From the NCBI GenBank assembly GCA_963575745.1, contig CAUYUJ010003592.1, forward strand, positions 124,001-188,000: 64,000 bases of DNA, written 5' to 3'. This DNA is from Prorocentrum cordatum. Lineage: Eukaryota > Sar > Dinophyceae > Prorocentrales > Prorocentraceae. A program made the translations under genes and the position numbers. The notes below the pieces were generated by a model. It searched no databases and was not told the origin of the DNA. It saw only the letters and a list, made by a program, of their open reading frames with translations. Positions 42,451-50,813 of this stretch are shown here, piece after piece; the stretch's first letter is position 1, and each line of letters opens with the position of its first letter.

Positions 42451-45400
42451 GAGATCTCGGGCAGCGGAGGCGAACATCAAGATCGACAATCAGTGCAGCT
42501 TGAACGACTTCATCGTGTGGTCCCGCGACAAGAAGAAGCATCTGCCGCACAACGTTGAGTGGCTCAGGGTGGTGTCCGACCTGGAGGGCAAGGTCCATTG
42601 CGACGCGATCGAGGCAAGCCAGCATTCGCTTGCCCTGCTTGCGATGGACATTGAATGAGGGAAGGCGGCGTCTGCGGAGGGGGGGGGGGGGGGGGGGGAG
42701 GGGGGTAGGAGATCAGGATGAGGATGAGGATGATTATAGAGAAGGAGATGCTGGGATGAGGATGAGGATGAGGATGAGGATGAGGGCGATGATGACAGAT
42801 AAGGATGAGGATGGTGACGACGATGCGGATGACGAGGATGGGGGGAGGGGGGAGGATGAGGATGATGATAGAGAAGGAGAACGCTGGAGGAGGGGGCGCG
42901 GGGAGGAGGGGGGGGGGGGGCGTGCCCCCGCGAGGTGACGACGGAGAGCCAGTTCAATGAATTCATTAAGCAGGCTGGCAAGCACGAAGAGGCGCTCTCG
43001 GACCTCGTGAAAAGGCTTCAAGAGAAATCTCGCCGCTGTCCACCAATCAGTCAGGAGTGAGGTGGGCTCGAGGGCCTCCAACGAAGCCAAGAGGCTGGCG
43101 GTTTCTGGCCAGAAGGCGAAGACCTACGTGAAGGACTGGAGCCTCCTCCTCATCCTCCTCCTCCTCAGGCCTAGTGGAGGGGGCCTTCCTCGGGCCACCC
43201 CCCCTCCACTGTCAGAGCGCGCCTCCCTTCGGGGGGGGCTCAGCGTCGCCACTGGCCTTTTGTGCTGCTCAGGGGGCTTGGGTTGGAGTTATATCGCTCT
43301 TGCTCACCTTTTGCAGTAGTGCAGGGGTCAGTTGTTTGCTGCCCCGAATTGCCTATCGCCGAGTGGAGGATCTTGCGACACTGATATCCAAGGTTGCCGC
43401 TGGTGGCGCTGTGCCGATCAAGGACCTCTTCAGCGACGGCAAGGGGGTGATTGGCTGCAAATGCGTGGTGAGCGTGGCCATGGAGGGCCTCGAGAACGCG
43501 TTGCAGAGGAATGCCCCGATCTTGGTGCAGGTGTCTGGCCCAGCTGATACACAACATGGGCGAGCGGTAAGTCTTGCCCAAATTCTCGGCGCCTTGCGCG
43601 CCCCCGCCAGCCAATCAGAGACGATGCCCATGTGTCCACGCGGGTTGCCTCGTTCAGGGAACAGTAGGAGCATGAATCATAGAGTAGTAACGTGGTTTGA
43701 GCAGCACTTTTGGCAAACAGGTGAGGAAGGTGGCGGAGGAGGAAGCGGAGGAGCAGGCAGAGGGTTGGAGGTGTCTAGCGTCTTGGGGGCAGATTGAGCG
43801 ACCTTGGGGGTCGTCGTGGGCTCCTCGGGGCCCTTAGCGGACCATCCTGGGATATCTTGGACGCCTGGCCAGTTGTGTCCCCCCCCTCCAAGCTTCCTGT
43901 GATGCCCCGCCCCCCTCCCCGAATGGGGAAGACGGGGGTTGGTTGGCAGAGCTCGGGGTTGCGGTCGCCAACGCCTGGACTGGTCAACCGCCTGGCCAGG
44001 GGACCGCCGTCGATGCCCCCAAGGCCAAGCTTCAGGGGGATTCAACCGCGGCCGAGATCCTGACCCAGTGGTGCACGCAGACGCGGCTCGCTGGCGAAGG
44101 GAAGAAGCAAGCCCCCGCCCCCGACCGTCTCTTGAAGTCGTTCGAGGCCGTGTTCAGAGAGTTCCACGGTTTTGAGAAAGAATGGGAAGGCGGCGCGTCC
44201 CCTTCCAATGAGGAAATTGAGGAGGAGAAGGATGCGGAGTGCAGTGGAGGGTGCGAGATAGAGGAGGCTGGAGTACGTGTGCGGAGGAGAAGGAGAAGGA
44301 GAAGGATAAGGAGGTGATGATGGAGGAGGATGGCTAAGTTTGCGGCAGCCTCACCGCTGGCTTTCATAATAGCCGTCGTGATTCCGCACTTTACCTTCAC
44401 GATTGCCTACGGAGTCGGGGCGAGCGTGCTCCTGAGATGCTGGGGCTGAAGCTGAATGCACAACCACTCGGCTTGCAGCACGGTGGTGGCATCAGTTTGC
44501 TGCCACACTCATGCTGCGGCCGCGCGCCCCCATCCTTTCCTCCTTTCCTCCTGCGTTCATCCTTCTGGCGGCGCCCGCAGGCGCAGCAGATCAGAAGGTG
44601 CGGGATGCGATTTGCAGGCCTTACTTGTGCTACTCCAGCGGCGGGTTCTTGCACGTTGGGTCCGAGAGGAGCTGTCTGCCCAGCGCGCGGTTCCAGTTTC
44701 ATGGGGCCAGGCAGCTCGTGCTCTTGCACCTCTCGGACGCGCGTGCACAAGCGTCTAAACGATTAGACGGGGACTGGCGAATGCAGAATATGCCGATGTT
44801 GACTTGGGGCAGGAGGGTGGGGAGGAGGGGGGGCCAGAGAGAACCCGGGACCCAGGATGCATCAACGATGCTGCTATACACCCTCCTCTTGGTTTCGGTT
44901 CCAGGGAGGAGAAGGAGGAGGGGCAGGATGCGGAGGATAATTATATGGACATTGGCGTGGCTCATTTTGGTATGTCGCCCACCCGCCTGTCCTGGGCTTC
45001 TTTCCGAGGCTCCCGACGGCGTCGGAAACCTCGAGGGTGCAGGCGGATTCCGACGGCGTCGGAAACTTCGGTTCTCATGCGCGTGGACACTGCAGCCGTC
45101 ATCGAGTTGGCCCCTGGCATTGTCCACCCCAGGGCTGCGGAGTCTCGTTCAGATTGCTCGATGCCTTCCTTTCGTGGCTCGGCAGTCGCGCACTGTTGAG
45201 CTAGACGGGGGGGGGGGGCTCGGAGGAGCAGGACGACGACGATAATGATCAGCCAGCTTCGCATCGCCAGGACTGGATGAATTTCCTCCGCAGGAACAAG
45301 CAGGACGAGGAGGCGACAGACTACAAGTATATCGTGGACATGCTGAGGGCAGCCACGAAGGGCTTCGGGGACTGCGATGTGGAGCGCTACCAGGTCATCC

Positions 45401-46880
45401 ACAAGGCGGGCCAGATGCTCTACATCCCAGCGGGCTTCATCGCGATCGAGAAGACCACCGTTGCGGCCATCGGCCTGAGGACGCGGTCGATGGGGGGTGA
45501 GAAGGACGAGGAGGATACGGATGCGGGCGATGAGGGGGATTGGTTGAGGGGGATAGTTAAGAAGCTTGTGATTGTATTGGGGGCATCGTGGGTAGAATGG
45601 GAATGCTGAGGAGGCAGTGGGGACGGCAAGTAGAGGAAGGTATTGGATGATGGGCGCACGGCCCGCCCTGCCTCTTGTCTTCCCGCACCCCTGAGGGTGC
45701 CAAAGGGGCGGGGTGATGCGCGCGCCCTCCTCCCCCTCGCCGCCCGCCGCTGCCGGGATGTCCATCCCGAACGTCGCGGGCGTGAAGGCCTTGGCGGACA
45801 CAGTGAAGACGATCGAAAACTTGGTTCAGATTCCAGGGGCGCCTCGGAGCGTTCTGCGAAATCCCAGGGGGCGAGGAGGGGTAGCATGATGATGGCGACG
45901 CCAAAGGATCTGAGGATGACAATGCGGATGCGGAACGTGTTTGACGGTCAGAGTGGGGGGTTGAGGAGCAGCGTGGGCGAGCAAAGCGTTTGAGGGATGA
46001 GGATTGTGAAGGTTCGGTAGTGGTGGCAGCGATGGCGATGCCTGTGGCAGTGACGATGCTGACAGTGAGCACGATTAGCAGATGATGATAATATGGCAAC
46101 GACGGGGGTGACCGCCGATCCAGGTGCCAGACAAGATGCTGCTCTAGCACACGTTCAAGGTGATCGCCCCCGTCGTGGCCAAGGAGAAGCGCACGGCCGA
46201 CGAGGCGCAGCGGGCCATGCAGGCCGCGGAGCAGGACCGCCTCAAGGAGGCGGGCGCGGATGCCGAGGAGAAGCGCCTCACGGCCGAGGAGGAGCAGCCG
46301 GCCGAGGATGAGCGCAAGGCTTTGGAGGAGAAGGAGGCGGCGGAGGCCGAGGAGAAGCGCCAGGCCGAGGAGAAGCGCCAGGCCGAGGAGAAGCAGGCCA
46401 CCAAGGCCTTGGGGGGATCAGCGCCTCAAGGAGGCGGCCGAGGTCGAGGCGAAGCGCAAGGCCTTGGAGGACCAGCGCCTCAAGGGGGCGGCCGAGGCCG
46501 AGGAGCAGCAGCGCCTCAAGGTGGCGGCGGAGGCCGAGGCAAAGTGCAAGGCCGAGGAGCAGCAGGCCATCCAGGCCGCGGAGCAGCAGCGCCTCAAGGA
46601 CGCGGCCGAGGCCGAGGCGAAGCGCAAGGCCGAGGAGCAGCAGGCCATCCAGGCCGCGGAGCAGCAGCGCCTCAAGGAGGCGGCGGAGGCCGAGGCGAAG
46701 CGCAACGCCTTGGAGGACCAGCGCCTCAAGGATGCGGCCGAGGCCGAGCAGGCAACCGACGCGCGCTCGACGCGCGGCGCCAGCGGCTTGGGGGCGAGTC
46801 GGGCGAGTGGCTCAGCCGCGGGATCGATGAATTTCCTCGAGATCTCGCGCGCCAGCCAGTCGAAGCGCCATAAGAAGTAG
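41504..46880 (+). CDS. Multi-exon gene with coiled-coil C terminus, unknown function
   Basis: A chain of about ten exons on the + strand, each recognised by GC-ending codons and protein-like sequence between introns full of simple repeats. Approximate exons: 41504-41860, 42103-42234, 42464-42655, 42935-43141, 43322-43566, 43950-44194, 44581-44755, 45273-45495, 45710-45870 and 46148-46880. The protein begins MGARGSHDKIPNRRRG with an acidic patch, continues with helical segments and ends in a long Ala/Glu/Lys/Arg coiled coil closing with SRASQSKRHKK. In the eighth exon KAGQMLYIPAGFIAIEKTT recalls the xxxYIPxGW turn of cupin/JmjC folds, but metal ligands are not visible. One-base shifts in an A run (43025) and a G run (46409) are most simply assembly errors. 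The family is not recognised, and joining of all exons into one gene is inferred. Confidence 0.45.
41897..42055. repeat. Foldback repeat inside an intron
   Basis: The left arm (41897-41967) is about three copies of a 24-26 bp unit like GGCGGATCTTTGGGGGTGCT. The right arm (41979-42055) is the reverse complement of the same units. Each arm is about 75 bp and the loop is about 11 nt. It fills most of the intron between the first and second exons. Confidence 0.8.
42103..42234 (+). CDS. Second exon of the multi-exon gene
   Basis: After acceptor CATTTCAG (ends 42102) the frame reads to EPPEDYKAISSEVALDIFLA and ARAGGETADVEKKE with strong GC-ending codons. There is no start codon, as expected for an internal exon. 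The donor is uncertain. Confidence 0.5.
42390..42448. repeat. GA dinucleotide run in an intron
   Basis: A pure GA run of about 55 bp lies between the second and third exons. Confidence 0.95.
42464..42655 (+). CDS. Third exon of the multi-exon gene
   Basis: The frame reads AEANIKIDNQCSLNDFIVWS, then HNVEWLRVVSDLEGKVHCDA and EASQHSLALLAMDIE up to a TGA at 42656 that presumably lies in the next intron. The amino-acid composition and codon use are clearly coding. Confidence 0.5.
42679..42930. repeat. G run and GATGAG repeats in an intron
   Basis: A G run (about 42679-42700) is followed by GGATGA hexamers to about 42890 and another G run. Asp/Glu-rich frames are repeat artefacts. Confidence 0.85.
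42935..43141 (+). CDS. Fourth exon of the multi-exon gene, one-base shift
   Basis: After an AG acceptor at 42933-42934 the frame reads VTTESQFNEFIKQAGKHEEA, then LSDLVKRLQE. Removing one A from the run at 43025-43027 continues the helix as NLAAVHQSVRSEVGSRASNE and KRLAVSGQKAKTYVKDW. Without it the frame stops at 43058. The long regular helix on both sides argues that the shift is an error or a recent mutation. Confidence 0.45.
43322..43566 (+). CDS. Fifth exon of the multi-exon gene
   Basis: Reads RRVEDLATLISKVAAGGAVP, then IKDLFSDGKGVIGCKCVVSV and LENALQRNAPILVQVSGPAD. It ends at a canonical donor GCG|GTAAGT (43566/43567), which is in phase 0. The acceptor lies near 43318 but several AGs compete. 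Confidence 0.5.
43950..44194 (+). CDS. Sixth exon of the multi-exon gene
   Basis: Reads ELGVAVANAWTGQPPGQGTA, then AAEILTQWCTQTRLAGEGKK and RLLKSFEAVFREFHGFEKEW with GC-ending codons. The likely donor is GGAAG|GCGGCG near 44198, another GC donor. After it the frame becomes purine-rich simple sequence. Confidence 0.5.
44331..44449 (+). CDS. Possible short exon with a hydrophobic segment
   Basis: ATG 44331 opens MAKFAAASPLAFIIAVVIPH and FTFTIAYGVGASVLLRCWG, 39 codons with one membrane-like stretch. It could be an exon or chance. The hydrophobic run does not fit the soluble, charged exons around it. Confidence 0.2.
44581..44755 (+). CDS. Seventh exon of the multi-exon gene
   Basis: After acceptor CCCGCAG the frame reads ADQKVRDAICRPYLCYSSGG, then FLHVGSERSCLPSARFQFHG and RQLVLLHLSDARAQASK. 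This frame was chosen over two other open ones because its third positions are mostly G or C. Four Cys residues are spread without a zinc-finger spacing. Confidence 0.45.
45273..45495 (+). CDS. Eighth exon, with a cupin-like turn
   Basis: After acceptor CGCCAG (ends about 45272) the frame reads DWMNFLRRNKQDEEATDYKY, then IVDMLRAATKGFGDCDVERY and KAGQMLYIPAGFIAIEKTTV. It ends near a GGTGAG donor at 45495. The GQMLYIPAGF segment resembles a conserved turn of JmjC/cupin proteins; the two His and one Asp/Glu of that fold are not evident. Confidence 0.45.
46148..46880 (+). CDS. Last exon, Ala/Glu/Lys coiled coil, one-base shift
   Basis: The exon starts after a TAG acceptor at 46147 (HTFKVIAPVVAKEKRTADEA). 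It encodes a highly repetitive coiled coil of units like QRLKEAAEAEAKRKALED, about 17-20 residues each, and ends SRASQSKRHKK at TAG 46878. The frame changes in a run of six G at about 46409-46414; removing one G restores the repeat exactly. The DNA itself is a ~60-bp tandem repeat, so unit number may vary between alleles. Confidence 0.6.
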
Positions 46881-48552
46881 GCGTGACAGCCCCGCGGCCC
46901 GCCCTCGCATCCTCCCCGCTTTCTTCCACCTCTCCTCATCGCGCCCCTCTTCATCGCCTCTCGCCCTGACTCGTCCGTCTCCACCCCCCCCTCCGCCGGC
47001 GAGCTTTGCCCAGCTGTCTTGCGAGGGCGGCGAGAGCTGCCCGTCCGCCTCTGCTGCCGATCGCGGCTCGAGATTGGGGCTCGGGCCTCAACATCGCTGC
47101 GCGAGGGCTGCGCGTCTTCATCCTTCCCTCCCTCCTTCTCCCGCTCCCTGCTCCCCCTCTCTCCCCCTACCTGCTCCCCGCCCCCCTCTCCCCGACCATT
47201 CCCGTGCCCTCAGCAGCGCGTTGTTGGCGGTTCAGCAGCGCAGCCGCCCGCGTTGCATCGTCGCGCGCGGGGCGCAGCCAAAGACAACAGGCGTAGGAGG
47301 GTGGAGGCAGTAGGACTAGGGGTAGGAGGAGGAGGAGGAGGAGGAGGTGGAGTAGACGCCAGGGCGAGGAGGAGTAGGAGGAGTAGTAGGAGGACTGGAG
47401 CAGGGAAGCCACGCGGATGCTTTCACAAACATCGTTCGCTTACGCAGGAAATACAACTGATAAGAAACCAACCTGTCAACAAGTGCTCCGTGAGCCGTGT
47501 CCCTCGGGCCTTTCTTATCACCCGATGGCCTTTGGGGGGCCGCAGGAGCTTTGGGGTATTGAGTACTGGGGTACCTAGTGACCCATAGTTTTCTTACGCT
47601 GACATTTCTTATCGCGTGTGTATGTTGTGCCGGTGTCGATTCTTGACCGCTGGACAGGCCAGTGCACTTGGCGCGGAGGCGATGAAACGATGCGACCTCA
47701 GAGCCTCAGACACGCTCGCAGGGTCGCCGTCGTCGTCGCCATCGCCAGGCACTCTTGCATCCTTATCGTGCGTCCTTAGGTCGCCCTCGAAACATGCTAA
47801 GATGTCTTTGCTAATGCCCAATGCCATTGCATCCTTAACGTCGTGGTCGTCGTCGTCGTGATCGGAGTCGTCGTCGTCGGTCCGCCAGCGCCTCCGCCGT
47901 CGCCGCCGCCGTCGCCGCCGCCGTCGCCGCCGTCGTCGAGCTTTGGCGCGGGGGTGAGTGTGGTTGGCTTCGCCATGTCATGCGCGTCCAGACGGGTTTG
48001 CCAGAGGCCCATCCCCCACCGACGTGGGCGCCGCCCGTGGGCCGACTGGCGGCCACATGCAGAGCCTCGCGGTCAGCTATTGGCCCATGGGGTCCTTGGC
48101 GACCTACGGCGGCGAGGGGAGCTTAGGCGTTGATGGGGGTGGTGGCGTCTGGGGGCTGGACCGTCTTGCAGTCGGAGTTTGTTGGCAGGTCGGCCTTGCC
48201 AAACCAAGGGAACCCGCATCGTGTCATATAGTTTGTTCGGGCCCGCGTTGCCCTCGGACGTGTCTTGTGTCTTGTGCCCCCTTGGATGTCATGCCCAATC
48301 AACTCTGATTGTACTGGGCCGTTTTATTTGTCTTCGTCGTCGACCGTCGTCGTCGTCGCCGCCGCCGTCGTCGTCGTCTTCGGGATCTTCGCCGTCCACA
48401 TCGTCGTCGGCGTCGCCGTCGCTCCTCCTTTCCTTCCTTCTCCTCACCAGCGGAAGCGAGCCGCCGAGATGCCGCGCCCCTCGGATCCCCGCGTGGCCCC
48501 TCGCACCCCTCCAGGGCCGCCCCCCCCCCCCCCCCCCCCTCTGGATGTGGGA
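46881..48552. other. Intergenic or intronic, simple repeats
   Basis: Positions 46900-47220 are pyrimidine-rich, 47325-47400 a GGA tract, and 47825-47945 and 48330-48420 GTC/CGC triplet runs. Apart from the weak reverse-strand frame at 47609-47827, I see no gene. Confidence 0.45.
47609..47827 (-). CDS. Possible short reverse-strand exon
   Basis: Reverse-strand frame MALGISKDILACFEGDLRTH, then an Asp/Gly-rich stretch and SEALRSHRFIASAPSALACP, 72 codons. The composition is fairly protein-like, but the + strand is also open and no splice sites tie it to anything. Confidence 0.2.
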   Translation of the reverse strand: MALGISKDILACFEGDLRTHDKDARVPGDGDDDGDPASVSEALRSHRFIASAPSALACPAVKNRHRHNIHTR

Positions 48553-48908
48553 TGGTGGCGTCGCCGCCGCCAGAGGAGGAGGAGGAGGAGGAGGAGGAGA
48601 TAAAGGAGGAGGGCGAGGAGGGCGCGAGGGCTCCCGAGGCGGCGAAGAGGGCGAGGGGCAGGCGGCGGCGAACTCGGAACAGTCGGACGCAGGATGGTGA
48701 GAAGGAGAAGGAGGATGTACCACGAGCTGTGCAGGACCTCCTCGACAGGTGCAAGCGTAACGTGGCTATCGCACTGAGGGCTGAGAAGGTGGGGAAGGAG
48801 AAAAAGGAGGAGAATAATAAGAAAAGGCGGGATGAGAGGACGAATTATGAGGAGATGGAGAAGAGGATGAAAGGAGAGGAAGGCGAAGAGGGAGAAGGCG
48901 GAGTTTGA
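48553..48908 (+). CDS. Exon of a charged, unrecognised gene
   Basis: The frame is Glu/Arg/Lys-rich and includes KEDVPRAVQDLLDRCKRNVA and IALRAEK, a credible helix. A donor may follow AEK at 48787 (AAG|GTGGGG), since the sequence beyond is purine-rich low-complexity. It probably belongs with the exons at 49148 and 49373. Family not recognised. Confidence 0.35.
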
Positions 48909-49147
48909 TGAGATGGAGGAGAGGAGAAGATAGGAGAGGAAGGCGAAGCAACAGAAGAAGGACAGGAAGGAATTGAAGGAATCAAAGAAGAGACGTAGTG
49001 AGGACGAGGATGAGGAGGAGGAAGATAAGATGCAGCAGGACCCCCGTTCCTCGCTCGTGTTTCCCCACCCCTCACTTCCTCTAGCGCTCCACTCCCGCTC
49101 CCTCTCCGCGTATTCCCCATGCTTCCCAAATCCTCCACCCCGCCCCC

Positions 49148-49298
49148 CCTCGCCTCGCTCTCCCACCCTGCCTACGAGGAGTGGGGCGCCTGGTGCAATA
49201 AGTGGGGCGATGAGCGCGAGAAGGCACGTCTCAGGAGGTTCAGCAGGTGGGATAAAGCAGACGAGCTGGTCCAGCGCGGGATCATGTCGAAGAGTCAG
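49148..49298 (+). CDS. Exon before a GC-AG intron
   Basis: Reads HPAYEEWGAWCNKWGDEREK, then ARLRRFSRWDKADELVQRGI and MSKSQ, ending at GTCAG|GCCCC (49298/49299). Trp-rich, with GC-ending codons. The 5' boundary is uncertain. Confidence 0.5.
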
Positions 49299-49372
49299 GC
49301 CCCTCGCCCTCCCCCTCACCATATTGTTATATATATATATATATATTATGTGTGTGTGAAAAAAAGCTCCAG
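49299..49372 (+). other. 74-nt GC-AG intron with TA/TG repeats
   Basis: Junctions are GTCAG|GCCCC and CTCCAG|GCTGAT, with CAGGC at both ends and phase 0 on both sides. The interior holds a TATATA run and a TGTGTG run (49327-49358). The CAGGC ends match those of the intron at 29860. Confidence 0.65.
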
Positions 49373-49500
49373 GCTGATCAGTGGGTGAGCGACGACAGCG
49401 AGAGCGACCTGCTGTGGAGGCAGAGGTGGCGGCGGAAAGAGAAGGCGACGTTCGCGGAGGACGACATCCGCAGGCGGCGCTTCCGCCAACGTCGCATTCT
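49373..49500 (+). CDS. Exon after the 74-nt intron
   Basis: Reads ADQWVSDDSESDLLWRQRWR, then RKEKATFAEDDIRRRRFRQR, highly charged with GC-ending codons. After about 49500 the frame becomes Ser/Pro-rich pyrimidine repeat, so the exon probably ends there. The basic tail could bind nucleic acid, but this is a guess. Confidence 0.45.
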
Positions 49501-50813
49501 CCTCTCCCCCTAGTCGGCCTCTTCCGCCGACTCCTCCATCCTCCTCCTCCTCCTTGTCTTGTTTCCCTCCACCTTCTCTTTTACTCCCCCACGCCCCTTC
49601 ATGATCCTGCTTCTCCTTCTCCTTCTCCTTCTCCTCCTCCTTCCCTTCCTCCTACCCCTCCTCATCATCCTCACTCCTCCTCTCCCTTCCCCATCCTCCG
49701 CATCCTCCTCCTCGCTCCTCCTCCTCCTTCTCTTCCTCCTTCTCCTCCTCCTCCTCCTTCCCTCTGCCAGGGGCTGGGCATCGCCGATCGCGACGTGGTG
49801 CGACGGGGCTGGCAGGGAAGAGGAGGATGCGGATGAAGGAGGGGGGGGGGGGGGGATGCGGGAGGATGCAGGAGGAAGAGGAGGGGGGGGGGGGCTGAGG
49901 AGGAGAGGGAGGATAAAGGAGGAGGAGGAGGAGCCTCCAAGGAGGAGGATACAATATTATCTCCCCTACTCCTACTATTCCTCCTCCTCCTCCTCCTCCA
50001 CTGTTCGCTCCTCTTCCTCGTTCTCCTCCCCATCTTCCTCGTCCTCCTGTTCCTCACTTCCTCCCTCTCCGTCTTCCTCGTCCCACTCCTCCTCCTTCCG
50101 CTCCCTCCTCTTCCTCCTCCTCCTCCTCGCCCCCCTTCGCCTCCTCCCACTTCCCGACCCCCTCCTGAGGCCACCGCGAGGGGGAGCGGTGAGCGGGCCG
50201 CGGGCTGGAGGGCGGGAGGCGGGAGGTTGGCTGGCGCGGCGAAAGGGCGCCCGCCGCCCGCCGCCCGCCCCCACCCCCCCCCCGCCGCCCCCCCGCCGCC
50301 GCCGCCGACGACGATTACAGTCAACGCCCCTAGTAAGGACGCGCGCCTTCATCCAATGTATCCTTGCGCCTTGCCTCTGCGGCCCGCCCCATGCCGTTGT
50401 CACTGCTCGCCCGCCGCCTAAAAAGTTTCAACTTCGGCCTCGGAGGGTCTTGCGTCCTTACGTCGCGTCCTTGCTATACGTTGTGGGTTCTGGTTGTAGG
50501 TTTACGAGGACAGAGGGCAGTTTTCAACAATCAGCCACCGTTTCTTAGTTTTCACAATCATTTCTTGATCTTCAGAAGCTCTCATTATCCTTTCCTACCC
50601 ATCATGGTCGCATCATAGCTTCCCGCCACAAATAGTGAAGGGGGCGAGTTTTAACAGGTGGGCGGAGATCCCTCGTCAGAGGAGTCTCCGGCCCCAGAAG
50701 GGGACGGCGCTGCGCCCAATATTGCCCAGACCATCAAAGAAGTTTCACAATTGCCACTTTGACGGAAAGCGAGCCCGCAATGCGCTCAAGAATGAGCGCA
50801 TTTTCTTTCACGA
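49501..50813. repeat. Pyrimidine-rich tract then intergenic DNA
   Basis: CTC/TCC-rich simple DNA at 49530-49770 and 49965-50160 surrounds a G-rich segment (49830-49940). Positions 50160-50320 are GC-rich with C runs. From 50400 the DNA is unique but without a supported gene until 50814. Ser/Leu- and Pro-rich frames here are artefacts. Confidence 0.6.

Noticed and set aside
49381-50548. Ser/Leu-rich frames in pyrimidine tracts as membrane proteins
   Set aside because: Poly-Leu and poly-Ser come from CTC/TCC triplets; only the first ~120 bases (the exon at 49373) look coding.
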